From: Enoplolaimus lenunculus
Lineage: Eukaryota > Nematoda > Enoplea > Enoplida > Thoracostomopsidae
Length of the DNA: 64,000 nt
Direction of reading: 5' to 3'
Assembly: GCA_030248215.1 (NCBI GenBank)
Contig: JASANG010001816.1
Span: forward strand, 186,001-250,000
The notes under the pieces are model-generated. The model had not been told where the DNA came from, ran no database searches, and worked only from the letters and a program-made list of their open reading frames with translations. Position 1 is the first letter of the stretch, and each line of letters starts with the position of its first letter. The position numbers and the translations under genes are program-made. Below are positions 1-21,432 of the stretch, piece after piece.

Positions 1-397
1 TTGTGTGTACGGAAAATCATCAGAAATATCAAAAAATTCCCTACAATAATAATAATAACACTATTAATAATAATAAATATTATAATAAATAACAATAATA
101 ATAATAATATAATAAAAATCATCATGCAAAAATAAACACAAAACCAAGGAACACATGCACCAAATAAACTACACACCTGCAAATTTACACAACTTTTTCA
201 CAGACCACTGGATTCGAATACTGTTCAAAAAACTAATGTTTATTTCGACTGACTACCTTTCAAAGCTTTCTTCATATCTCGCGTAAAGGAAATTTTAACG
301 GAGCATGAACTAACCATTGGAAAAGTTACATTGCAATAGCTCTTGTTTACTTTTTCAATAAATGCTGCTACACGTAACAATTAAAAGTAAACCTTAC
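1..397. repeat. AT-rich simple sequence, inside the 3' part of the NSUN2-like gene
   Basis: The first 120 bases are a degenerate AAT/ATA trinucleotide tract. The rest shows no exon that continues the NSUN2-like reading frame, so I take it as intron following the exon at 398-535. The next coding exon should lie beyond the left edge. Confidence 0.6.
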
Positions 398-10705
<10,308 letters not shown>

Positions 10706-12184
10706 ATTTTAATATAACTGTTATTCGTATAGAGGCAAATACTAAGTTAATGTCAGCATATGCTTGTCAGTTATGTGTTGAAAACTAAATACAGTTGGAA
10801 GCTGGACAGATCAGCTGTTTGATACAATGGAACTGGATGTGTCCGATGCAGATCTGTAAAGTGTAGTACAAAAGTAACGCATGGCTTTAACTTAACAAAG
10901 GATCTACAACTCATTTAATATGCAGGTTTTGCAAGTAATTAAAACTGTGACATGTGGAGATCTATATAGCATCACCATTTATATTGCAAACGGCGTTCTT
11001 AAACCAAATGCTAAATCAAAATGAATCTAATAAAATTTTTTGTTGAAAATACAAAATCAGAGAATCAAAAAAATTTCGAGACATATCTTTTGTCCCCACA
11101 GCTCGCGGACTGCATTCTGCGGCACTGTTGTAATCGTTATTTATTTTTGTAGTTGCATAGACGATAAATTTTTTGATTCAAAGCTTTGCAACAATTGGAT
11201 TCAGCTTCGTTGTACAAAGAAAGTTATTTTACACTAGCTATGGTTTTAAGGAATAGCGAAGTTTGTCATTCAAAAAATAGTCCAACTTGGCAGTGAACAC
11301 TACTACGTCAGCCGTTAAAATTCTTAGGTATAAAGTTTGCAAACGTGCGAAAATAGTGTTTAAAACAATACAATGCAAGTAGCAATGCAAATACGAAGCT
11401 CAAAACGTAACAGTCTAAAAATCACTAAATTATTTATAACTGCAAACAATAATTTAACATCAAAAGTGTTCATCCCCGCTCCGAAGACCTGAAAAATTAT
11501 TCGTACACCGTAGATATTTGCTTGGAACGAAAAATACATCAAGTCTTTGGTGTAGACCCAGCGACATCGCGTGTAACAAAGTTAATTAAGACTTTTAATT
11601 ATGACTTTTGAAAACACGTTTTGGCGCGTTCAAAGATGTAATGAATTCCTTTTGGGAATTTGAACAAAAATTAGCAGCTAAAAGAGAATGTTATTTATGT
11701 TTTTAGAATAATACGCAGAAGAGTGTTTGGTTTACGAGAACAGAAAACTGGTTGAAAATATTGTCTTGTATTCAAGAAATATTGTCTGAAATTTAAGACA
11801 ATTATGTCTTGACACAGAGTACAGACTTTTGCCAGTCATGAATTGCAGAGTTTCATTTCTTAAATGTTTCAGAAATATTGGTCAAAATGTTTCAAACGTA
11901 AATTTCATAAATTTAACATTTTGTTATGTGAACGATTAAAGAAAAATATTTCTGCAATTCAAACAAATATTTCAGAAATATGACAAATATGCCTGCAATA
12001 AAACACAGATACTTGCCCTGGAAGCCGACTCCGAAATTGCGGGCTAAGGTTCAACCCAATATCCGAACTTTACAAGCTATGATATGTCTAACCCACGCTT
12101 AGCAGATTTCTTCTCATACACCAAAATGGTCCAAAAGTACTTTATCAGCGATTCTAGCTGTTCGAATAATAAACAGCTTTTAGT
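10706..12184. other. Intergenic stretch upstream of the NSUN2-like gene, nothing recognised
   Basis: Lies 5' of the NSUN2-like start codon. It should hold the promoter, but I see no clear core motif. Around 11730-12010 there are loosely mirrored AGAAATATT words, perhaps a worn hairpin element. Open frames here are short and show no protein-like pattern. Confidence 0.4.
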
Positions 12185-13080
12185 GAGGCGTTGGGGGACG
12201 CAAACCCATCCTGCTTAGTGTCCTTTCAAAATGAGGAAGGCTGATGGAAGCCGCAGCCTCCCCCCTTCAAAAAGAGAAAGAGTACAAGATTCAAGATGTT
12301 TGCTTCTTTGCAGAAAATGTTTTCAATTACATTTGTGTCGTAAGAAATCAATAGTCACCAAACACAAAAAATGACTTAAACCAATATTACTTTAACTACT
12401 AAACAACCAAAACATATTCCTAAGTTTAATCCTCTACAGCGTAATAAATACAACTCTGAAACAAAGCTTAGCCTTAAAGCTAAAGCAAAAGAAATAAAGT
12501 TTCAGCCTTGTCTATTTCGGTCTACTGACTTTACAATTTTACTCAATCAGAAAGTTATTTTGTAAAAAAAATGATTAGGTCTCTACCTTACAATTTTACC
12601 CCTTGGTGAAAAATTTCGTTTCAAAACATTACCGAGCTTGGCCCCGTCAGAACTTTCTGGATCCGCCCCTGAACGCAGGGTGCCACTACATGTATGGGTA
12701 TGTTTGTACGATTTAAGCGTAAGTATATTTTAATGAGGTTTTTTCTTCATGCAACGTAAAACGACTTATGTATATTATATATAGTTCGAAGGGATGGTCA
12801 CATTTGATTGAATCGGAGACACACCAAATCAACTCAACTACAAGTGGCCAACGCAAGTAGTTATTAATAGACAGTAGCAATCTTGTAATAGGGGCATGAT
12901 AAGCACTTTGTAGGTCAGGGTACTTCGTTTAGCGGCGCAACAAGTACTTGAGAAACAAAAAAATGAGGTTCGGAAACCCAAAAAACGCAAAATCGAATTT
13001 CGGATATCCGAAACAGAAAATTTAATTTCGGATATCCGGACATGAAAAAATGTCCGATGGCCATCACTGATGCTAACACT
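12185..13080. mobile_element. Family I element, long copy with H-like interior
   Basis: Matches 61660-62530 in order: AGCCGCAGCCTCC-type block, ACCTTACAATTTTACC, CCCGTCAGAACTTTCTGG, ATTTAAGCGTAAGTATATTTTAATG, ATCAACTCAACT-type block, AACGCAAAATCGAATTTCGG, then GATATCCGG words and GATGGCCATCACT. No transposase is visible. The left end found at 61478 is missing here. Confidence 0.6.
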
Positions 13081-13244
13081 GAAGACAAGGTTTGGGACAG
13101 GGCTTACCTACTTTAAGAAGCATACTTCAGGTTTTCTTACATGACGTGGAGCCCACACGGTTGAACAGTCATTAAATGAAAGTGGCACAAGACCATTTAT
13201 TATTTATTAGGTGCCGGTAGTATCTTAGTGTTTTGTATGTTACT

Positions 13245-13327
13245 ATGACGACAAAAAACTGTTTACAAATCAGTGATAAAACGGACAACAACAATGTATT
13301 TACAGAAGATGAGTCAAAGTCAAGTCT
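13245..13327 (+). CDS. Candidate lone first coding exon, 27 codons plus two bases
   Basis: An ATG opens a polar, acidic stretch (MTTKNCLQISDKTDNNNV, then FTEDESKSSL) that ends at a good donor, CT|GTAAGTATT. No following exon could be placed. It is a possible 5' exon of the UHM splicing-factor gene whose last exons start at 21433, but the phases do not join directly (two spare bases here, one needed there), so at least one exon would be missing between them. A chance open frame is a real alternative. Confidence 0.25.
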
Positions 13328-13477
13328 GTAAGTATTTTTTGTGTTAAAGTTGTTTTTGAGTCATTTATTTAGTAAAATTTAGAAATTTGTATGTTTTTTA
13401 ATTTAAACCAGCATATCGTGAAACGGTCACGGAAACGGAGAATGCGCTTGTCTTGCGTGCATCAGTTGGAGAGCCAC

Positions 13478-13990
13478 TAGCGGATCCAGAGGCGGGTGGA
13501 GGCGTACCTACGCCCCCCGTCAGAAATGTTTTTGTGTTAAAACGGAAAGGTCCGTACCTCACAATTTTTCCCCTCACAAAATTTTTTTGTTAAAAACAAT
13601 TTTCGCAGAATTTTTTGCGATAAAATGGTAAGGCTACTTCTATTTTACAATTTTTCGACCTAGGAAAAATTATTGGTGATAAAATAAAAAGGTGTTTGTC
13701 TTGAAATTTTTGCGTTTCATAACATTTACCAGCCCAACTCTCCCGTCAAAAAATTGTAAAATAGAAGTAGCCTTACCATTTTATCACAAAAAATTCTGCG
13801 AAAATTGTTTTTAACAAAATTTTTTGTGATAAAATGGTAAGGCTACTTCTATTTTACAATTTTTCGACCTAGGAAAAATTATTGGTGATAAAATAAAAAG
13901 GTGTTTGTCATGAAATTTTTGCGTTTCATAACATTTACCAGCCCAACTCCCCCGTCAAAAAATTTTGCATTCGTCTTTGATGAGACCTAA
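13478..13990. mobile_element. Family H element with internal 209-bp tandem repeat
   Basis: Opens GCGGATCCAGAGGCGGG, then ACGCCCCCCGTCAGAAAT. A block starting TAAAATGGTAAGGCTACTTC at 13621 recurs at 13830, and part of it appears inverted between them (AGTAGCCTTACCATTTTA at 13767). The unit ends CCCCCGTCAAAAAATTTTG. Non-coding. Relatives are at 23.6 and 34.5 kb. Confidence 0.6.
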
Positions 13991-14111
13991 TTTTAACGGC
14001 AAGTGAGGGAACTACTACTGTCATTATAGGATTTCCACGAAAAATTGAGTTTGTACTTAGTACATCGAAACACATTTAAATAGAACTTTTTCGTGCTTCA
14101 TTTTTTCTTTC

Positions 14112-14178
14112 TAGGCTTAGGTTTAGGCTTTAGGAACACGCTTAATCTACTGTTACGCCCCTTAAAGTAACATAGGCC
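14112..14178. mobile_element. Family A3 end fragment
   Basis: Holds TAGGCTTAGGTTTAGGCT, then ACACGCTTAATCTACTGTTA and CGCCCCTTAAAGTAACATAG, which is the right half of the A3 elements found whole at 33.8 and 45.0 kb. Confidence 0.6.
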
Positions 14179-14898
14179 AACGACGTTAACCATCTGTTGG
14201 AAATTGTTATTATTTACGCACAATTCTTCATTAAATATGATAGATTTATACATGAACACTGAAAAAATTTTATCTTAAAACAGCTATTTGCATGCAAAAT
14301 TTCGCAAATATACAAGAAACGTATCCAAAATTTGGTTTCGGTAGAGTATGCAAAAACACGTTTTTGTCCTTTAATACGTCGTTTTAAAGCCTGTAGACAG
14401 CATCTTTCTTGTCATTCTAGAGAAATTATCTCTAGAGGGTATACATCCCGTCTATCCTTCCCCCGGCATATACAAGTCAATACAGACGTTTGTGTTGTTC
14501 GAATTTTTACAAATTCAAGATTTATTGGTTTCAAAAATAAACACATTTATAGATATATGAAGTGTTATATAAAGATTATTTGTGACATTTGAACTTTATT
14601 CAGTTATACTATTTAATTCATCGCGGTATTGCGCACTGTTGACTTCATTCAGAAGCGCTATTTCGATTTTGCAAATGCTCACATGTTTGCCGTTCCCTGG
14701 TCTCAAAGGTAGCTGGAGCGGAAGTAAGTTGCTCAATTGAAAATGCCTATGTTCATACATAGAGGACTGTTTATTTAAGCTTACATCAACTTCGATTCTA
14801 GCTAAGCCTAATAACCTAAACCTAAACCTAAACATAAGCCTATGGCTAATCCTACGTAAACCAAAACCTAAGCTTCCTAATCATCGTGTCATATATTT

Positions 14899-15232
14899 TA
14901 GTGACCCGAATGAGAGGAGAAACTGATAGTTATTTGGCATCTCCAGATTGTACCCCACCCTGTTAAATGGTTACGGACTGTTATTTATTCTTCGTTACGA
15001 TATATATCCGGTGTTGCAACTATCCGTTCAATTAAACGTTTATTTGTCTTGTATCAAAAGCTTGAGCAATAGCACTGAAATAAGGGACAATTGTTATTTA
15101 TGGACTCCAAACAGACGTTTAGAGACTATCCGCTAATACGGACTAGGGATGCGGAGTTCAATTGATCAGGACTTGAAATGAAGTCCCCCTATTATTACCC
15201 CCTCTTATTCAGGTCACTACAGAACAGTCTTC
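14899..15232. mobile_element. Family D TIR element (mariner-like ends)
   Basis: Ends are TAGTGACCCGAATGAGAGG and CCTCTTATTCAGGTCACTAC. The inner block GGTTACGGACTGTTATT and TATCCGTTCAATTAAACG is shared with the copy at 20430-21137. No transposase frame. A TA target site fits the ends but is not certain here. Confidence 0.65.
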
Positions 15233-15309
15233 ATGTCCTGTAGAGGGCAAGACCGTTATAAGTTGAATTTTTATGTTTTCACATTGCGCAATTTTTGCTA
15301 ACGCAAATT

Positions 15310-15632
15310 GGCTGGGTTTCCCAAACCCTACTTAAGTACGACTTAGTAACTAAGTTGCTTCTACTTAACCATTAAGTTAAGTAAATACTTATGTCGCTGA
15401 CCAAATTTGATATTACAAGTAAACTGTCCAGACATACTAACCTTAGAGTATTCGAAATTGTAGGTCCATGGTGTCTCCATAATAAAAAGTAAAACAATAA
15501 CTTTTTCTTGTAGCAATGGCTGACATTTGGCGTTAATTTGGTTTTGCTCGAAATTTTATGTGTTTACTTAAGTCAGCGACTTAAGTATATATAACATAAG
15601 TAAAAACTTAAGTACGATTTTCTAAAGCCAGC
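15310..15632. mobile_element. Family M TIR element (ACTTAAG-rich)
   Basis: Ends are GGCTGGGTTTCCCAAACC and TTTTCTAAAGCCAGCC. Repeated ACTTAAGT words make the arms self-complementary. Non-coding. A related copy is at 32645-32955. Confidence 0.65.
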
Positions 15633-16559
15633 CACTGCCTGTCATTATCAATCTTGTAGCCGACCAACTGAAAAGGGTCAAAAATACGCCATAGTAATTT
15701 AAATATATGTATTGTTTAAAAAACAATTGAAAAAGATTTCTCATAAAATTTTGTGCAGCCCTGCGCAATCTTCAATTTAGGAGATTATAGCAAGCATACA
15801 AATTGTCGTTAGGGGCTAAACAGGACACTAGAAAAGGAAGCGGCTGCCTAACCCGTTTCATAGCTGCGTTTCGAATTGTACGACATTTTTGTGTTGTATA
15901 AAATTTTAACACAATTTCTTTGAATCACTTACAGAATTACACAATTATTATGTAAAAAACGCTGCGTTAAACTTTATTGAATATATTTGTCGTCTTATGT
16001 TTTTCTGTGTTCTATAGTGCAAACTGAGTTTACTTGATACAAGCAGCGATTGCGTATACCAAAATCTATATCCTACTTAATCCTCGAGATTTTTGGCCAA
16101 AACCTAAACGGCGTGTCGAACCAACGCCGTTTACTGTTGGTTTCATTTTAGTTCCATAAGCGTTTTGATCTTTTGAAATGACGGTTTGTTTTACTAATTT
16201 ATGTTTAAATGCTTGTTTATGACGACAAAAATTAACCATGACGGCATAATGGTACAAGCTGAAGAATGTAATATTTCAAAGCGACTCAAATAGGACAGGC
16301 CCAGATATAATTGTTAAATAATAATTATGTTTTCGCGTTCTTTAGAAGCTGAACATGTGAATGGTTGAATTGGATTTGAGAAACTTTCGCATTGAGCCGC
16401 CTTTGTCCTTTTTGAATATACCAACGACACAGTAATGCTTCCAGGTGAAAGCATAATCCAGATCTAAAGAAACGGAGTGGCATAATTTGTTTTGAAGTTT
16501 TCGGCTCAAGCACTCCATAACTTCAATTTGACTCGTAATGCACAGTATTAAACTTTTGG
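15633..16559. other. Intergenic stretch with two unproven minus-strand open frames
   Basis: On the minus strand a frame at 16066-16257 encodes a basic stretch ending GVGSTRRLGFGQKSRGLSRI before a stop, preceded by an acceptor-like CTTCAG near 16261. A second frame lies near 16340-16540. I recognise neither, and no donor joins them cleanly. They could be exons or relics. Confidence 0.2.
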
Positions 16560-17148
16560 ATCTATTCCGTTATCACCCAGCCCGCGTTTGCAAAAAAATG
16601 GTTCGATTTTGAAAATTGTTGCATATTTCTGCTTCTCATGTCCTTCCCTGATCATTCCAGGACTAAATTTAAATTTTTGAAAAAGTTAAATTTTTAACAA
16701 TTTGGATTTTTGAAAAATTCAAATTTTTAAAAAAATTTTCGCCAACAACTTTGATACGTTCTACACCACTTGTTGCAGCTTGCAGAGCTGATTTGAATGG
16801 TGTTAAATTTTCCGTAATTAGACGATTGGTTAACGAATTATTGTCAAATAACTCATTTGGCAACGTCCCTAATCGCGTGGCTGCGCGTCAAGTCAGTAAT
16901 TTAACAATAACTCGTTAACCTTGAACTCAGCTTCACAAGTTGTATCGAATGATGTATAATTTGTTATACATTTTGACAAAAAATTTCTTGGGTGCCAAGG
17001 GGGGACCTCGGGACCTTAAAAATCGATTTTTTCAAAAATTCAAATTTAGGCGTTGAAGATCAGGGGAGGTGATGAGAAGCTGAAATATGCTATAATTTTT
17101 AAAATCAAACCTTGGATAAACGCTGGCGAGGGATAATGGAAAAGACCC
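16560..17148. mobile_element. Family E long-TIR element
   Basis: Left arm CCGTTATCACCCAGCCCGCG with TTGCATATTTCTGCTTCTCATG; right arm mirrors it with ATGAGAAGCTGAAATATGC and GGATAATGGAAAAGACCC. Arms exceed 100 bp, so it is foldback-like. Non-coding. Related copies are at 20581 and 39923. Confidence 0.65.
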
Positions 17149-17259
17149 ATGATTTTTTCGTTTGTTTTTATTTTCTGCCAAACGAGATATATGAATGACT
17201 CAGTCAGTGCTCATGTTTTTTTCGTGTACATTTGTTTTGTGTGCAGTATTTTTTTAAAT

Positions 17260-17448
17260 AGAACACGTATTTGTCGCGGAATGTATATAGGTTCCACGAA
17301 CCACCAATTGTACAAACGTTCGTGTGAACATAAATTTCAGACCGTCCAGGAATTGCCAACACGGGCGTCCGCAGAAAATTATATTTGGGAGCACCGAAGA
17401 ATTCTTGGTGACCGGTACAATTGCAATCCAAGATTGTTTACTTTGTGA
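17260..17448 (+). pseudogene. GIY-YIG-like endonuclease fragment, possibly from a Penelope-type retroelement
   Basis: The frame reads GMYIGSTNHQLYKRSCEH followed by a stretch containing SAENYIWEH. YIGST, then L-x-x-R-x-x-x-H, then a later glutamate, is the spacing of GIY-YIG nucleases, which in animals occur in Penelope-like elements and a few host repair genes. No reverse transcriptase is visible nearby, so it would be a fossil piece. The match is short and the family assignment is weak. Confidence 0.3.
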
Positions 17449-19120
17449 CCGAGTCTATTTGGAAGGCACCAACCGAATTGGGGGGAGAAGCACCGCCCAC
17501 TAATGTCCTCCCCGTGTGGACGCCATGTGCCGATCCCCCGTGGGGACCATAACTCAACATCAATGGGATTTTGATGCCTTCTCCATTTTGACAACTTAAC
17601 GCCATAAAATCATAGCCATCCAACAGGATCGAAGTTTGCTTTGCATACTGTCGAATCCATAAAAGTGGAATCAAGCAGGATTACGACTATCAAGTAACCA
17701 GTCACAAAACGCACAGTTTATCAGACATGATTCTGCCTTGAGCTAGCCCAAGTCGTAACTCCGCTTTGGACCAACCCAATTCCGAATTGGGCTGAATTGC
17801 GACTTGGGCTCCGACATATATAATAGCAACTATAAGCAGTTGATGACAGGTGATGTAACGTTCGAACCAATGAATGATATTGCCAGAAATGTTGCTTATT
17901 TATTGAACTTGACTTGCATTATGCAAATGTATAGTTTTGCAGCTTGCTAACTGGAGATAGGTGCTACACACATTTGATATTATACACGTTTCAATATTTC
18001 AGTAAAAAAATTGCGCAAAAATAATATATGAAAACAAGAACTCGTTTACGCTCGTTATCGACTCGCTAACCCGAGTATAACTGAACGAATCTCTGGGTCA
18101 CTCGTTGCAAAAAAACCGCGAGTTGATAATTTTCGTTTTGAACGCAAGTTTTAAAAATATTTAACTCATAAAACAATAAGTGTTCAACTGTGATTCGCTG
18201 TTGTTGTTGTTTTGCGTTGAATTCAATTTAATATTAACGCTCTGTGTAGAACACTATAAAATATGCTGATTCGTTCATTATTGGTCACTCTCGCAGAAAG
18301 CATTTGTGTGTTGTATGTGTTTCACTGTTTTAAATTCGCAGAAATGTTGTGTTCAAATTTGAAATATTGTCGAATAATTTTTATGGAACTTTCAAAATAA
18401 CGCATGCGCTGGCTTAGTAGACGTCGACTGAAAGCAAAAGCACAGTTTGCTTCATTGTACTGACGCTTTTTTTGGCTTACGGGTCATCCACGTTAAACTG
18501 TCTACGCTACTGTAACAAATGGTACCCTATTGCGAGTCCCTGAGTTCCATTAATTGCAGTGTTTATAAATTATATATCCAAAAGTCACCCACACTATGTC
18601 TAGGTACACCAGGCGTACAACAGAGAGTCCCTCTGAACGGCGTATACTTTGTCACACTATCGCACATACAGATGCCACTTTGTCAATACGTTATAGAAAA
18701 GACAACTGATTTGTCCTGACTCTGTCAGAAGGACATTCGTTTATTGCATAACACAAAGTCTGTCCGAAGGGACTCTGTACAGCGATCATACAGACAGAAT
18801 CTGTGCGAAGGAACATTTATTGTTAGACACTGTGTCCAAGCAGTGTCCACATTGTCTCTAGTTCCTTCGAAGGGACTGCCCTCATAACATGCTAACTATG
18901 CATGCATTCTGCAAGTCCAAATATACCCAAAACAGTATTGTTTTATACAGCCCTTTCAAATACAAACATGTGAATGGACAATTTTTAACAGTAGCGTATA
19001 CAATATATCGTGGTTGACCCATTAATTTCTGTTGTGTGCTTGTTATTGTGAAAGTTGCATTTCTTTTTTCAATTTTAAACTCCAACATTTTCTCTCACTG
19101 CACGATTACATAACTCGAAA
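17449..19120. other. Intergenic stretch with small palindromes and a family F piece
   Basis: Holds a small hairpin at 17745-17812 (arms AGCCCAAGTCG and CGACTTGGGCT), a worn family F piece at about 17826-17985 (GATGACAGGTGATGTAACG, then GATAGGTGCTACACACATTT), and at 18715-18885 repeated words of the type CTGTCCGAAGGGACT. I see no gene. Confidence 0.4.
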
Positions 19121-19446
19121 GCAGGGTGTAAACGGATTTCCGTTTCCGGTAAAAATCGTTGTCCGTTTCCGTTATAGAAAGAACGGAAATTGTGTTATTT
19201 TACGTTCAAAATTAGTTATAAATCCAGTAAACATTGATGCAGCAATTGTTTGAAAAGAAACAAAAATTGCAAAATTCAACCAAAGTTTTAAAAATTTCGA
19301 TGCATCCGACATATGTTTTATAAAACTTTTTGAGAAACCGTTTAGTATATGCACGCCTTAATTATGTTGGCAGAAAAATAAAGCAGTTTTGAAACTTTTC
19401 TACTCCAATATTCGTTTTCCGTTTTCCTATCTGGTTACAACCTGCT
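19121..19446. mobile_element. Family G-related TIR element (GCAGGGTGTAAACGG)
   Basis: Left end GCAGGGTGTAAACGGATT with TTCCGTTTCCGG; right end CCGTTTTCCTATC and GGTTACAACCTGCTGC. Same type as 41291-41597, including the block AATTGTTTGAAA and GAAATAAAAATT-like sequence. Non-coding. Confidence 0.6.
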
Positions 19447-20429
19447 GCAAAGTTTTTATTTGGACCACAGACAGGATACAACCAGAAGTCTGTCTCCGGC
19501 TCCGGATGCTACTGGTCTGGATTTGGCTATGTTTGTCCGGCTCCGGTTTTTTGGACTCTTACACCATGTCATACAATACCAAGGATGTTTAGAATTTAGA
19601 ACTTTTAATAAGACAACTTTAATGAAAAGAAATAGAGTTCTGATGCTAGTCAAACTTTTACCGCAGGTATTGCAGATCATAGATGCAGTAATATAAAGCT
19701 AAATGTCGCTACAAGCTAATTTCCACGCAGAAACTTTGCTAGGGGCTAAAACATTATTCAGCAGGAGCATACAAGAGTTTTCAACGACTTGCAAACAAGC
19801 TTTACAATTTTCTAGGTGGGAAACGAGCCTGTTAGTGACTCAAAAAGCTTGTCACAGAAGCTATCTTGTGTGTAGTATAAATATCGTTGAATTAGGTATG
19901 TAGACAGTTGAAAAATAAAAAATTACAGTATATTTAGGTATATACAGTAGATATGGCAAGATAGGAATCACCAGACAGAACTTAACTGTTGTATATTTGT
20001 TTTTTGACCCAATACATTTAAAATCTAAGTATGTTGAAACAGAATAGGGCTCTTGTACACTTCCTTCCGAGATCAGCGCTTTTAGGCTTAGGCATGGCTT
20101 AAGCTCTTTCGAAAACCTGAGTATTAAAGATTAGTCGGTGTGCCGGGAGGGGCACAAGGGATAAGAGTGGTGTCATAATTATTTTAGGCTCGTCCTTGAT
20201 GCCTTATTCGACCCTTGTGTTTTATGGTGCGCATCTGCATTGCTTAATATTCGTTGATAATATTGCAGATAACAAATAGTTGGTGTTTCTATTAATATGG
20301 GTTCTGCTTGTGCTCGTATGCACGATATAAAACTGTGTACGTACCTGATAGGTTTGTGATTGGGTAACTTTAACGAGCAAATATGCGCTGCCGTAGTGGC
20401 CCGAAAAGGAGACTAATATTGATTTGGCC
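19447..20429. other. Intergenic stretch, nothing recognised
   Basis: A few CCGGCTCCGG words near 19495-19545 look like family G debris and GGCTTAGGCATGGC near 20091 like family A debris. There are no protein-like frames. Confidence 0.4.
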
Positions 20430-21137
20430 TGTGTAGAGGGTACTCCCTGTTTATTTGGTTACGGACTGTTATTCATTTTTAACCCGCACTCCGTCGCGCT
20501 TCGTTACTGATATATAACCGGTATTACAACTATCCGTTCAATTAAACGTTTATTTGTCTTGTATCAAAATCTAGCTGCAGGGGTTTTTTCGGTTATCTAC
20601 CCAGCCGGTGTTTGCCCAAAGATGGTTAGATTTTGAATATCTTTGCATATTTGAGCTTCTCATCAACCTATTTGGGGCGACGTCGAATCAATTATTAGAG
20701 CATAACTCGTTAGCCAGACGCATGATTGCAAGAATTTTAACACAGTTGGACTCAGCTCCACAAGCTGCGTCGAATGGTATATAATTTGTTTCACTTTTTA
20801 ACAAAAAGATTTTGAGTCAGAATGGGGGACGTTGGAACTTTAAAATTCAAATTTTCAAAAATTTAAATTTGGTCTTGGAATGACTAGTGAAGGTTATGAG
20901 AAGCTCAAATATATTGAGATTTTTAAAATCCAACCATCTTTTGGGCAAACACCAACTGGGGAGATAACCAAAATACCCAAGACACCATTAGGTTCTTCAT
21001 ATCACCGCCCCTAAATTTATGGATTCTATTTACTTATACGGACACTTGTTAGAGGTACGGACTTCTATTGATTGGTGCTCAAAATGGGGACCCTCTCGTA
21101 TTACCTTTCCCCTGTTAATATTCGTGTCACTACAGTA
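20430..21137. mobile_element. Family D element interrupted by a family E element
   Basis: The right end ATTCGTGTCACTACAGTA and the inner blocks GGTTACGGACTGTTATTC and TATCCGTTCAATTAAACG match the family D copies at 14.9 and 34.8 kb. At 20581 the sequence switches to a complete family E element and resumes at 20979 with TATACGGACACTTGTTAG-type sequence. The left tip is worn. Confidence 0.6.
20581..20978. mobile_element. Family E long-TIR element nested in family D
   Basis: Left end GGGTTTTTTCGGTTATC and CCCAGCCGGTGTTTGCCC; right end TTGGGCAAACACCAACTGGG and GATAACCAAAATACCC. The arms also share GCATATTTGAGCTTCTCAT in mirror form. It is younger than the family D host copy, because it interrupts it. 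Confidence 0.7.
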
Positions 21138-21432
21138 TTGTTTGCATTTGCACAGCAAAAAGAGACATACACGTATGCGCTCGTGTTGACATATGCACAG
21201 AACTTTCATATTCTCAGAGCATTTGTTGACCCTTTCCTACATGAATATTTTTTGTATTTAATCTGTGACTAAACTTCAAGTTGAGATTTCAATCTCGGAC
21301 ACGCAACGGGCGCAAGATGGCTTTCCCTGATGGCTTAAATTGTTAAAAGTTGCGCCTTGAAGAGGTTAATTTTTGCGTTGTTTCTGATTATAATTTACTG
21401 AAACTATCAATTTAAAATGGCTATTTTTTCAG

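Noticed and set aside
14596-14835. Minus-strand terminal exon ending NSITE with an overlapping AATAAA
   Set aside because: The acceptor (AACAG near 14775) is weak, the upstream part is family A hexamer debris and no homology is seen. An AATAAA is common in such AT-rich DNA.
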